A DNA stretch of 64,000 nt from Macquaria australasica (taxonomy: Eukaryota > Chordata > Actinopteri > Centrarchiformes > Percichthyidae). Positions 36,762 to 47,969 of this stretch are shown here, in pieces (the first letter of the stretch is position 1; every line of letters starts with the position of its first letter). The notes below the pieces were generated by a model. That model had not been told where the DNA came from. It worked only from the letters and a program-made list of their open reading frames with translations, and did no database searches. Where the stretch lies: the NCBI GenBank assembly GCA_005408345.1, contig SEMN01000133.1:1089264-1153263 (forward strand). The letters run 5' to 3'. Position numbers and translations under genes: made by a program.

Positions 36762-38559
36762 TGTCCTTTGACCAGGTTGATGGAAACGGTGTTGATTAGG
36801 TGATTCTATTAGTGTGTGAGCCAATTCACTAACAAATCGAACTCTTGTTAGCTTGGTTAGCATGTCCTGATTGAAGGGTACGTTGATTGCTTGTGCACTT
36901 TAATTGCCGTGACTTGTGTTCATGTTGTTGATAAGAGCAGCAAAGGTGTTTGTCCACTTCAGAGTGGTACTAGTCACCTCTTGATTCTTTTGTTTACCCC
37001 CTCTGTGCCCTGGCCCAATTATTTGGCTTCACTCCAGTCCCTTTAGTTCTTTACTTTACTGAAGAGAGAAAATTACACAGCTCATTCAAAAATATTTCTC
37101 GGGAGAAAAAGATTTAATGGACTGTTGGAGGTATTAAAGTTCAAAGCTAAACATTGGTTCTTGTATTCCAGATATTGTGGTTTTGATAAATTAGGATGTG
37201 GATGTTTTAAACAGTGTGCAGTGAGGTGCAAATTCTCGACACACCCCAAAAGCACATTATAAAATGCCTTTCTATATATCGATAAATACTGTACATATAA
37301 TTTTCTTTTTTGTGATTTGCATATACGTATTAGATGTCAAAATATTTGCGACACGTTCTTCTGTCATCCATTTTAATTAGTGCTTGTTTCAGGTCTTTCC
37401 AGTGGTTGCTGTTATTTAAGCCATTCTGCGTTCCACAGCAACAACTCCTCTACTCTCCCACTTAATTGCTTTGTTTAACAAAGTGGCAATCAATCATACC
37501 ATTCACTAGCTACCTGTCATACTATCCAGCCGTGAAATAGATGAGGGACACCATTCCATCTTTTCTTTCAGCCAGAGCACTTTTCCCCTGCCTCAACTAT
37601 TTTTTACAGTCAGTGAAAGAGAAAATGTGAGGATTTTTCATAATGTGGTGATTTTATAATCTGTCAATCTTCATCGTGTGCTTTTTCACTGTTCACTCTC
37701 AATTGATCATTCACAGTGAACTGAAAATTACTGAATAATCAATGAGTCCATTCGCTACAAAACATACCAATATGCAAATTTAAGTAAATCAGTATTCCCT
37801 GAAAAATTTCAAGAATTATATTCATTACATCTTCATGTATTAATTTTGTATGGAGTCAGCTCTCCAGAAAAAAAAGGGAAAGCTCTCCATATGGCAGTAT
37901 CAATTAAGGTAACTTATGTTACATATACATTATTAGTTTAGCCCAATAGAGGTGAGTTCCTTTAGATAATCCTGATAGTATACAGTACCTGAAAGGGCAG
38001 GAGAAGGATGTGTTTCAGGGAAGGTTTTTGGAAACTTTATCATTTGACTAATGGAGCATTGATATGCATAGCTTATGAAATGAAAGGCTGGGAAATTGCT
38101 TTCCTGTCTTGATGGGCTGATAATGTGAATGGGATGGGGGACTTGCCTAGCTCAGTCAACAGCACCTGTCATTACACCTTTGGTCCTTATCAGCCCAGCG
38201 ATCTGTCTTCTCCCGATCTGCTTCACAAAGCAATTAGGACTTCCTCCCTCTCCCCACTGTATTTAAATGGCAAATTATAATGTACCCCTCCTCTCCAGCT
38301 GTGGTAGAAGCAATGGCTGCAGTTGGATGTTTGCGCAAGATGTTCAAAGACTGGAGAATAGCCATGGCTCATTAGTTTTGGAATTTTGCAAGGTAGAGTA
38401 CCCCCACATGAAACACTACGCTGCCACATATTTTACTGGAGCATCTTAGTGTATTGTAAATCCACAAAACATTTTAAAATCCAGGTAACATGTATTAATA
38501 ATTCATTGTGACACTGTATGTACATTACATGATGTTAAGACCCAATTATATGGGAGGCC
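36762..38559. other. Intergenic, no gene seen
   Basis: Spacer between the two duplicate copies; no internal similarity to them and no recognisable exon. Confidence 0.45.
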
Positions 38560-38907
38560 ATCTGACAGGTTCTAAATTCTGTGTTAAAATTAATAGACAT
38601 GTTTCACAAAACATCATATTATACGTATTGCAAGATCATTCTTTGCGCCATGGAATGGAAAAAAATGTAAATTAATTATTCCCACAAACGTTTTCCAAAG
38701 AATATGAAAACTCGCCTCATCTGTATATGGCTGCAAGGGGTGTTTAAGCTGTTGAAAGACAAAACAAATTTTACAGAAGGTTGTGGTGTTTTCGTCTCTG
38801 CTGTGTATGTTACGGTGGCTGGACAGGACTCCTCAGGGGGACGGCCAGGAGGACGACCAGACGCGGGGAGCCGCTCGGGAGGACAGCCCGGAGGACGGCC
38901 AGACGCA

Positions 38908-39041
38908 GGCAGGACCCCTCGGGCGGACGGCCCGGGGGCAGGGCAGAGGCCGGGCAGGACCCCTCGGGCGGACGGCCCGGGGGCAGGGCAGAGGCCGGGC
39001 AGGACCCCTCGGGCGGACGGCCCGGGGGCAGGGCAGAGGCC
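38908..39041. repeat. 45-bp minisatellite, 3 units
   Basis: Three nearly identical 45-bp units (GGCAGGACCCCTCGGGCGGA and following) inside the LTR element. The unit length is 15 codons, so any reading frame passes through unbroken. Confidence 0.95.
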
Positions 39042-39113
39042 TCCTGCCCGGCGCCGGTCTCCTGTCCGGCCTCCTGCTGGCCTCCGGAGCAGGAGACGAG
39101 ACCAGCTCCTTCG

Positions 39114-39725
39114 TCACCGCCGGCATCCTGTCCGGCCTCCGGGATGAGGAGGGAGCCGCTCTGGAGGCCGGCGACGAGGAGGGAGCCACTCTGGAGGCCG
39201 GACAGGAGGCCGGCGACGGGGAAGGAGCCACTCTGGAGGCCGGAGCTGGATGGGAACAGGCACCGGAGACTGCTGAGGCTGACAGCTAGGCTGCTGGGGC
39301 ACCGGCGACTGCTGAGGCTGACAGCTAGGCTGCTGGGGCACCGGCGACTGCTGAGGCTGACAGCTAGGCTGCTGGGGCACCGGCGACTGCTGAGGCTGAC
39401 AGCTAGGCTGCTGGGGCACCGGCGACTACTGCCGGACGGGTGCAGGAAGCTGAGGAGGCGGCGGCAGCTGGTCAGGAACGGCCCATGGAGGCTGTGGTGG
39501 CAGCTGGACAGGCACTGGAGGCTGCGGCTGGAGCTGGAGCGGAACCGGCGCTGGAGGCTGCGGCTGCAGCTGAACCGGAACCGGCGCTGGAGGTTGAACT
39601 GGTGTGGGCCGGACTGCCGACTCGGGAACAGGAACTGACGTCGGCCGGTTCGCCAACTGGGTCCGAGGGGCAGGAGTTGGCCGGACCGCCGACTCGGGAA
39701 CTGGCGCAGGCGTTAGCTGGACCAC
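39114..39725 (-). pseudogene. Proline/glutamine-rich internal ORF of LTR element, interrupted
   Basis: Minus-strand frame with two open segments in the same phase (39426-39725 and 39114-39419) separated by a TAG at 39426-39428. The upstream segment is rich in PAPVP, QLQPQPP and VRPTP units; the downstream one is a fourfold 13-residue repeat (PQQPSCQPQQSPV) followed by PPEWLPPRRRPP units. At the stop position the neighbouring repeat units have CAG (Gln), so one transition explains the break. No folded domain is recognisable. It is probably a continuation of the 39753-40304 product after frame changes. Confidence 0.5.
39270..39425. repeat. 39-bp minisatellite, 4 units
   Basis: Four almost perfect units (CTGCTGAGGCTGACAGCTAG and following) of 39 bp, 13 codons each. 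Confidence 0.96.
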
Positions 39726-39752
39726 CGACAGGGAACCAGAAGCACAAGTCAG

Positions 39753-40304
39753 CTAGACCGCCAACGGGGAAACAGGAACAGACGCTGGCCGGGCCGCCGA
39801 CTGGAGACAAGGAACAGGATCAGAAGCTGGCCGGGCCATTGACTGGAGAGCAGGAGTCGGCCGGACCGCCAACTGGGAATCAGGATCAGAAGCTGGCCAG
39901 TTTGTAGAACTGGGTGGCGGAGACTCCGGGGCGCTGGACGGCTGCCAATGCCGTTGGGAACCCCGATGACCACTTCTCCTGTGGCCACCGCGGGTCCCCG
40001 GGAAGATGGCCAGCCGCGGGCCCTCGAAGGGTGAAGGAGACAGGAGGCGAGCGGGCCGGTTGCGAGCAGGCTGTGACTTGAACGCAGAGGAGGCTGGAGT
40101 GACTGGCTCCAAAAGGACAGGTGAAGTCTTGAGACACCACCTCCACCTGCCAAAAGCAACCCTGTAGGCAACTTCACGGTCCCGCCTCCACAGGATAGCC
40201 AGGGCCCTCAGGAGGCCTGGGTCCTCGAAAAAAACCTCCCTAGGTACGCCAAAGTCCTCCCAGGAAAAAGGCAGACTGGGAAGGAGACTGTGTGGTCGGT
40301 TCAT
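39753..40304 (-). CDS. Proline-rich ORF of LTR element, Gag position
   Basis: Open frame starting at the ATG at 40302-40304 (Met-Asn-Arg-Pro...), 3 bases after the LTR end; an in-frame ATG inside the LTR at 40320-40322 is an alternative. About 183 residues. The first 60 contain ordinary sequence with aromatic residues (SWEDFGVPREVFFEDPGLL, then a Trp/Arg-rich stretch), the remainder becomes Pro/Ser/Ala-rich with repeats of the VRPTP/ARPAS type. It ends at a TAG at 39753-39755, beyond which the same repetitive style continues in other frames. Position next to the LTR suggests a Gag-like or element-specific protein, but no zinc knuckle or capsid motif is visible. It is likely a decayed element gene rather than a host gene. 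Confidence 0.5.
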   Translation of the reverse strand: MNRPHSLLPSLPFSWEDFGVPREVFFEDPGLLRALAILWRRDREVAYRVAFGRWRWCLKTSPVLLEPVTPASSAFKSQPARNRPARLLSPSPFEGPRLAIFPGTRGGHRRSGHRGSQRHWQPSSAPESPPPSSTNWPASDPDSQLAVRPTPALQSMARPASDPVPCLQSAARPASVPVSPLAV

Positions 40305-40306
40305 TC

Positions 40307-40687
40307 TGTTACAGTGAGCCATTTAGGCAGCAGGGAAAGGACCCAAACACAGACAGTGGCAGGCTGAGTGCACCAAGTTAATTTATTAAAGAAAAACTTA
40401 CAAAAAGCCGGGAACCACACGCAGGGAAAACACGAAGAACGCAGGAACTCAGGACCAACAACCCAAACAATGAACCGACAAAGAACAAAGGGAGAGGACT
40501 GGTATATATATATAGGGGAGGACAAAACGAGGGAAACAGGTGAGTAACGAGACACAGGTGAGGGAATGAGACACAAGGACAGGAAGTATATAATACACAA
40601 AAGACAAGAGCTGGGAACTTCAAAATAAAACAGGAAACACAAGAGCAACAACACAGTCCCCACAAGAGTCCTTTGTGGACCATGACA
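40307..40687 (-). repeat. Complete LTR (381 bp) of the LTR element
   Basis: Minus-strand order: TGTCATGG start, AATAAAACAGG motif, a TATATATATA core at about 40501-40514, a polyadenylation signal (TTTATT on plus, about 40381-40386), then '...gtttgggtcctttccc...' and the GTAACA end. Layout fits U3-R-U5 of a retroelement acting as 5' LTR for the minus-strand internal region. Confidence 0.88.
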
Positions 40688-40800
40688 GTGTACCAATAAG
40701 AGACAATAAGAACACTACAGGCTTTGTATCATCCTCGTCTAGGAAGACAAGAATAAACCAACAAAAACAAAAAGAAGATGAGTTTCCACAAGGTCAAGTT

Positions 40801-42989
40801 CACCACTGATTATGTGGATATTCAGTCTCTGCTGTCACTGACATTCATATTGACAAAGACAGCATTTGAGGGTTCAAACAGTAGAGCCACATCATCAGCT
40901 TGGGGAAGGGTGTGTTAGTGTAAGCACCCATAATGTCTTTTTTAAAAATGACAGCATTGGCATGACAACCTACATTTTTTCTTGTGGCCGTGTGATCAAT
41001 GATTGTTGTCAGGAACAAAGGCAGAAATAGCATGGTGTTATATCGCTGCAAAACCTCTTAAGTGACCTACAATGTTGTGTAGTTTGGAGGATTTTTTTTA
41101 GTTTTTTTTAAATAGGCAATGCAATATGCAGCAATCACTGTAAAGTTTTGGTGGTTAAAATGGTTACATCCCCAGTTTGGCTGTGCTACAGTTAGGAACC
41201 ACAGTGGCAATATAAGTTATCATATTCACAGCAAATTATATATTATTGATTATATGATCATACACAAACAAAACATTGGGTTACAAAAACAGCATCACAG
41301 TAGTGAACTGCTGTCTTGCTTATGGCTTAAGTTTATTTTTGAAGAAAATTACTCCCTTGTCACATACTCCCTCTGTGCTGGCATCTGCAAAATCCAACAA
41401 AAAGTAAGTTGTCAGTGAAATGGCTGCAGGTGGGAAACTGGAGCACAAATGCTACCATAACTACTGGCTCTCAGCATCTCAGTCTTTACCGTCCCAGCTA
41501 GCGGTGGTGCTGCTTTTTTTTTTTTATCAATAGTGGACTGATGTAAGCGGTATAGAAAATGGATGAATGGATGGACTGATGTGGCACATACAAGCATGCT
41601 TTTACCCTTACAACATGCGATAAAATACACGTTAAATAATAGTTTTCTCAGCATCTATAAAGTGAGAATACAATTTGAGTGTCCAAAAAGCTTGTCTAAA
41701 GTCTGACAGATGAATGAGCTGTGGTGACCACAGCCCAGTGTGTGCCATTTATATTGCACTGTTACAGAATGACCATCACATCTTTCACAGTAAGCACTTA
41801 AAAAGTTACCGTACTGTTTGAGTAATCCAATATCTAGTATACATCTAGATTGGAATAGAATGTTATTATTGTTAGCAGAGTTGGACATTTGCCTTTAGTT
41901 TCAACAATATCAACAATATCAGTAAGCAGTACAATATATAAATAAACCATAGCTATGTCATACTAAAAGGTGTAATGTTGACTCAGTGGAAGAAATGGTA
42001 GGAAACAGTCTTCTGTTCTGTCACATTAAAGGTTTCACTCCAGCATTTTCCCAGTGTTCCACTCCAACACAAGAGCATCCATCCTCTTTAGATAAAAAAA
42101 AAAAAGCTTCATTTCAAAATTCAAAACAACTTTATTTATCCCTCTGACGACAATTTGTGCCCAACACAGATGACACATAAAATAAACAAGGTGAGAAAAA
42201 TACATTTATTTGTATATTTTCACTAAAGTGTGATGCTTTGGAAATATCAGCGGTGATATTGCCAGCTGAGTGAAAAGTTATTTCGTTGTTGCTGAATGTG
42301 TGTTTTCTCAACTGTAATAACACTATTAATCCTGGAGGAAGGCACCTGCATGCCTGCAGATTGTTTTGTTGAAGTACATTAATTTCAATCCACTTTATAG
42401 AATTACCTTTTATAATAACACTCCAAGGATAACCAAGTAATCAGAGAAGGAGTTATCGGTGTTGAGCTGTATAGGTACACAAAGATTGGCTTTAATCAGT
42501 TTCGCTGTGTGGTTCCATTTTCACACAGGCTTCTTTAACCCTCATTCTAACAACATATATAACATACAAGGACTACCGACTGGGGCCCCTGGGGACCCCA
42601 AGAATAAACTACTGTAAGAAACAATCATCATAGCAAAATGTTAACTTATTTCTTCTCGAAATATTATTAGTTGTGTAATCAATGTCATCTGAAAAAAAAA
42701 AAATTATTATTATTTTAGGAAAGTTACACTTTATTTGTATTTCTGACTTTGAACACCATCTTAGGATCTTAGGAAGAGCAGTATTTGGGGTCGTCAACAG
42801 AGCACATGAGGAAATCTGTCTGCTGCATCTTTGTCTGTCTCCTTCAAAATGACAGAGTGCCCCTACGCCCCCTGATAGTGTGTGTGATACTTTAAATTAG
42901 GACCCATGGCAAACATGGCCTCAATAAATAGTTCCATCTATTAAAACTGCATAGGCGGAATTGGGTGCTTTTGACTGGGGTCTGACTGG
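40801..42989. other. Intergenic; SINE tail fragment
   Basis: A short tail 'taagcggtatagaaaatgga' at 41544-41574 belongs to the SINE-like family of 3894-4150. A short 'actttatttatccctctgac' block at about 42129-42150 resembles a fish repeat end. No gene seen. Confidence 0.45.
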
Positions 42990-43500
42990 GAGAGGTTAAA
43001 CTTGTCTACAAAAAAAAATTACAAACGTTTGGTCTTAATTGTGGCATGTAGCTCGGGTTCTCATCACAAGCACACTGACAGTGTTTCTCAGTGTCATGGC
43101 AGCAGGTACAGCTACACCTCCTATATCACCTACCACCTATAGAATCTATTAGACGATGTAGCCTGTGTGAAATAAAGATTATGGAAGGTAACTCTAGTTC
43201 AGTGAGCACAAGTGCAGTTTTGTAACCTCCCCACCCCGCCAATATAACAAATACTCATTTGTAACTGCCTTCCAGAATGACACATTTAAGCGTTTGGCGG
43301 GGCAACATCATTTGTCAATGTCTTCCAGAACCATTTACAAATCAGTGTTACAAAAATAAAACTATTTTCTGATCTGAGACCACTATTTTAAAGGTTTGGT
43401 TAGGTTAAGGCACAAAAATGATGTGGTAAGGGAAAGATTGTGGTTTGGGTTTAAATAACTACTTGGTTAAGATTGGCGCGCAATCAAACAAACCAACAGT
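42990..43500 (+). repeat. Dispersed repeat, local copy A
   Basis: Shares three collinear blocks with 46015-46260: 'ttgtctacaaaaaaa', 'ggtaactctagttcagtgag'...'acaacaaat/ataacaaat', and 'gtggtttgggtttaaataac'...'gcaatc'. Copy A is longer, with two extra segments of about 140-190 bp between blocks. Confidence 0.8.
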
Positions 43501-45360
43501 TTATCAGGATGGACCCACCAAACTCTACCAGCACTGGCTGTATGTCTGTATATGAAAAATATACCCTGACCCAAATTCACTTTCTTTCCGCAACTACTGT
43601 AAAACAGCAACAGGTTACCTGATGTCAAGGATGGGCTCGTCCGTCATCATGAACACAGTGATCCTGAACACAACAGCATGTTGCAGAGCAGTGTCAGGCC
43701 TCAGCTTCTGGCACTGCTGCTCCCTCAATGGTTTGTAGTTTCACCAGCCTTCAGCCTAGGCTCTCTGCCTAGTCAATAAGCCACTACAGTATGTATGTAT
43801 GTACAGTATGTTAGAATCAGAGCGCCCTTAAAGTATAATGCCCCAATTCCAGTCTCTGAGAATAACCAGATTGGCAGGCTATCTGAAATATTCTTCTCTA
43901 GTCTTTCTCCTCAGTGGGAATATTGATGTTGCTGTGTCTTTGTCACTGCTCAACAAGTGCGGCCCCCTTATCAGCAAAGTGCAATGAGTTTGTTCCACAT
44001 ACATGGACAGCTGACTATCCCAGATCCACTATATCCCCACCCCCTTACAGTCCATGTCCTAGATTTTTCACATGCCCGTGTGTGCAGGTGGCTAAGGATG
44101 ATCAGCTGAGGCATGTGTTCCAACCACAGTATCTTTCAGCTTTGTGTCTCTCTTGCTGGTGAGTGTCAATTTGATTCACTCCCTCACTCTCCTCTTGGCC
44201 AGCTAAAATATGTGTTGTTTAGATTTTGCCGTTATTTCTGTTCTGCCATCCTCCTCGTTAGCAAGTGTCTTTCTGCTCATGCAGTTTTATCACTTTTGTC
44301 GCTGTTGAGCACCAGTTCTGGAGCCACCCTGATTGGCATTTCTTTTCCTTTTCACTTGTATTGACGAGAAGAGTTACTCATGTTACTGGCACGCTTTTTA
44401 TTTTATTTATTTATTTATTTTTTTTTAGAAGAGGCCAAAACAAAGAAAGAAAACATGAAGGAAAACAGCCAGTCTTCACTGAGATATTGTGTGCTCAAGT
44501 TCTGCAGACAAGAAACCAAAGGTCTATGATCCAACTTAGTGTTAGATGTCTTGTCTCTGAAAATTGCTGCAAAGGCATTACACTTGTATGACAATAGAAG
44601 GTCAGGGTCGACAGATGGGAAAGTAAAAATAAGTGGACAATAAGGTTTTTTTGTCATTTGTGACCAAATCTAAAAAGTGGGATAACCTTATTGCTTTAAC
44701 ATTTAGAAGAGGTGTAATAATGGAGATCCCTATCCTCTCAGCATGCGTGTGAAAAGTTGAAATTAAGTGGTGAAGCATCTGTAAATACAGCCTGGCCATT
44801 TGTACCCGGCCAGGTCTCAATTAAAAAATGAGAGTTTTTTTTTTTTTTTCTTTAATTTGAAGTATTATCATTCAGAATAAACAATTGGCTTGACAAAGGC
44901 ATTGGTCTTAAAAGTGCCATGATGAGCGCATTTACACTGTTAATCTGTTTATGCTGTGAGTCTCAAGGGAATATAAATGAGACTTGCAGTGTGTATTCCC
45001 TGATGAGCCAATCTTAAATTGATAGTGGACAGTAGTCGTCTAGCTGAGAGGGTATCTTTTGAAACAAGTGTCAGAGTGCGCTCATTTAATGATTCCAACC
45101 TTCAGGGAGCTAGTTAGAGTTATTGGAGGCTATGGGCAGAGAGGAAATGGCCACAGCAGTGTTAGTGTAACATATGCTTCTTGCATGTTACATTAAATAC
45201 ATGATTTGAGGTTTAAATTGTTACTTTGTCTAATAGCAAAATCTTGTAATATAGAATTTAATTTTGTCAGTAATGTTACCTTTATTTGTGTTATTTTCGT
45301 ATTTTTATGATTATTTTATATTTCATTTATTACTAAGCTACACAGTATCCATGGTAACAA
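43501..45360. other. Intergenic, no gene seen
   Basis: ATTT-rich tract at 44398-44426 and poly-T at 44835-44850. ORFs at 43914-44364 and 44265-44591 show no domains. Confidence 0.45.
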
Positions 45361-45367
45361 TGCAGTT

Positions 45368-45744
45368 ATGAAGTCCATCACCGGGGGAACAAGTCAGACC
45401 GGTCTTGTATCCCCCAGGTGAGTGGTTGACTGTTAAATGAAAACCTGTAAATATTAATGTATAGCCTATCAGAGAGAGAGACGGTAACTAAACTGACATC
45501 CAGAGTAATTATCTATGTGTACTAATTTATCTGTATCGGTAGTGTCTTTGTGCAATGTGTAATTTTTAAGAAGTCTTGGACCGTTGGCTCTATAATTTGT
45601 CAGTTAATGTTTATTTAGATCGGCTACAGAAATCATTCGTTAGTATTGTAAGTTTCCTTTGTTTATGATTTCCTTTTATACTGAATAGTTTTACTGAGAC
45701 CGGGCTTGTATCCCCCAGATCCCGAAGTGCTTGTAAGCAATAAA
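45368..45744 (+). other. 22-bp direct repeat bracketing an intron-like segment
   Basis: AGACCGGTCTTGTATCCCCC plus AG (45396-45417) recurs with one change at 45697-45718. The first copy is followed by a canonical donor GTGAGT; the second ends in a CCCCCAG acceptor preceded by a TTTTACTGAG branch-like word. Splicing 45418-45718 would join an ATG at 45368 to a TAA at 45741-45743 (24 codons) overlapping AATAAA at 45739-45744. It may instead be part of an old LTR with a U3-R-U5 polyadenylation site. Coding function is not established. Confidence 0.4.
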
Positions 45745-46014
45745 TCATCTGTGAATTGACATCGGAGCTGTTTGTGTCTCAGCGTTGGAGTTAACTACTG
45801 TAACTGTCAGACGTTAGTCCATCAACATCACAAAACACAATGCAGAGACTATTGGCTGGTATCACGATATAAGAAATGTATTTGCTGTTTTATAAATTGT
45901 AATCAAGAGTAGATAGACCCTGGTTACATTAGGAACAACACAGGTGTTTTCTGTGGTTAGTCATACCTGCGAGGAGGTTAGCACACTGTTTTTTATGACT
46001 GATTGTTAGTGTTA

Positions 46015-46260
46015 GAGGTAAAATTTGTCTACAAAAAAACTGACACACCAAACTCTGACTTGGTCTTAATTGTGATGGTAACTCTAGTTCAATGAGCACA
46101 GGTGCAGTTCTGTAACCTCTCCACCTTGCCAATACAACAAATCCTCCAAATTAACAACAAAACACATAATTTATAACTGCCCTACAGAACAACACATAAG
46201 CATTGTGGTTTGGGTTTAAATAACTACTTGGTTAAGATTAGCAAGCAATCGTAGTAATGG
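46015..46260 (+). repeat. Dispersed repeat, local copy B
   Basis: Shorter relative of 42990-43500 in the same orientation, about 3 kb away, with two internal segments missing. Confidence 0.8.
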
Positions 46261-47969
46261 TTAAAAGAAACCAGTGTTGATTGGTGGTAAGAAATAGTAA
46301 GAAAACAGCAGCCTCTCTTGTAAAAGTCAGACATTTGTTGATCCTCCTCCCTCTGCAGACTTTGTGGCTCTGTGACAACTTCACACTATTTCCTCCATTG
46401 CTCCCAATGGAAAAGACTGATAATTCCTATGGCCACTAGAGGGCTTTGTCACTTGAACATGCTGTGATTATGAAAATTTGGGACACTTGCTGAAATTAGT
46501 GATGCTGTCATTTGTGCACATCAGAGTATAAATATCAACAATCTTTCTCCAGAATCGCTGACCCCACCTTTAATGGAGGGCCTAATAGTCTTGAATGTTG
46601 GTAGCTCATTCCAAATAGCTGACAAGTACATTAGTAAATAGTATGCTACTATAGAGTGGAGTGACGGCAGCCTATAGGGCCCATTGGAGGGCTTATGTAT
46701 GTCATAGAGCTAGGGTTATGATGTGCAGTCTATAGATATGCACCTAGTGGAACTCTGCATGCAGTTGGATAAATCTTTAAAAATGACTCCTGGGTGGAAG
46801 CTTAATCTGCAGGCACTGGAGAAGAATGACTTTTCTGCTTGGCTGATTAGGCCACAGCACAGCCCGCTGGCCCCGGTCTCTTGTCAGCTTCTGAGTGCTG
46901 AATGTCTTCTTTATAAATAAAGATGTTTGTGGATATTATTTCATCCAAGCTTTTGACATTGCCACTGACATTAAAGTCATTCCTTTTGGCAAGCCTGTAC
47001 CAACTGGAAAAAAAAAAGAAGCATTTTCATTGGGCAGAACCCACACGAGCTTGGCCATGCTTCCCTGAACACTGTTTACTGAGCTGCTTGAGCTGACCTC
47101 TGTAAAAATGCTCACTGATCGTACAGGATCATCAATGTCATAATTACGATCAGCTTTTTCTTTTTATCTAATTAATGAAACTGTCTTAATTGTGTAATTG
47201 TCATTTTCCGCTTTACACAGGGGGCAGGAAGTGTAGCGCCAGAGGATAATATAATCTGATAATAGGCCTGCAAGCTTGGGTGAGAACATTAAATATAAAT
47301 TAAATGATGCAAGATTTGTGCTCGGACAATTGGATTTTGATTGGCATAATTGACAATTACCATTCAACTGCATGCAACACAGCCCATTGTTTAGTGTATG
47401 ATTTATTTGTTGTCAGAACAAACAAGACAGTGTGAAACAGAACAGTGACAAACATCTGATTTGTCCTATATGCTGAATGTGTTTGTTGCCATTAGCATTA
47501 TGATAAGAGGTCTATAAAAGTTGCTGTACGAATATGTTTCGGCAATCTTAAGCGGCATCATGAATTGTCACATTATTTTTAAACCTTTATTTTCTATTTT
47601 CTCCAAGAATAAGAAAACTGAAGATGTAGTTTAATATGTTCTTGTGAGGGAATACATCACATAGGGATTACTATATTTCACTGTTAGTCTACTGTCAAAA
47701 TATGAGTGGCAGCTATTTCTAGAATAACTCATACATCACTTGTCATTTTTGCCATAACACTTTTTAGAATTTACAGACACAATAGAGGTCTGAACTGCTA
47801 TTATTGCTTTTCAGTACTGTAGCCTTCAGATTACCCAATGTCCCACATACAGAAACAGTCCACAAGAGTCTGATGTCCTAAAGAGAGACTACATAACTTT
47901 TGAGCAGCAGCGGCCACTGTAGCCACAAGCGTCAATTACAGAATAACGGTAAATGTGAAAACAGCCTAA
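46261..47969. other. Intergenic; possible repeat and conserved segment
   Basis: 46350-46580 ('ccactagagggctttgtcac', 'tcgctgaccccacctttaat') resembles a fish repeat I cannot name. 47080-47380 is repeat-free and rich in TAATTA-type words. No exon recognised. Confidence 0.4.

Larger units (their letters stand above)
38808..40687 (-). mobile_element. LTR retroelement with proline-rich internal region, minus orientation
   Basis: A 1880-bp insertion bounded by TG...CA (minus strand: TGTCATGG... to ...GTAACA) and by a perfect 5-bp TSD GTGTA at 38803-38807 and 40688-40692. The empty site survives at 36663-36682. One LTR is complete (40307-40687); the other is reduced to about 10 bases (TGTTACGGTG at 38808-38817). 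The internal 1.5 kb is strikingly GC-rich and holds tandem repeats that read as Pro/Gln/Ala-rich peptide on the minus strand. There is no protease, RT, RNase H or integrase, so it is non-autonomous or internally deleted. Confidence 0.88.
38560..40800 (+). repeat. Local duplicate, copy 2, interrupted by LTR element
   Basis: Homologous to 36486-36761 on both sides of the insertion: the left part is 38560-38807 and the right part is 40693-40800 (after the second GTGTA at 40688-40692). The duplicated unit itself shows no coding potential; it may be a dispersed repeat with two nearby copies or a true local duplication. Confidence 0.88.

Noticed and set aside
38781..39638. 285-codon plus-strand ORF, the longest in the window
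   Set aside because: It starts in the flanking duplicated sequence, crosses the LTR-element border and reads the antisense of tandem Pro-rich repeats (RLLRLTARLLGHR units). Openness follows from GC-rich, codon-multiple repeats.
40301..40696. Minus ORFs of 101-131 codons next to the proline-rich ORF
   Set aside because: They read through the LTR and do not resemble Gag or Pol.
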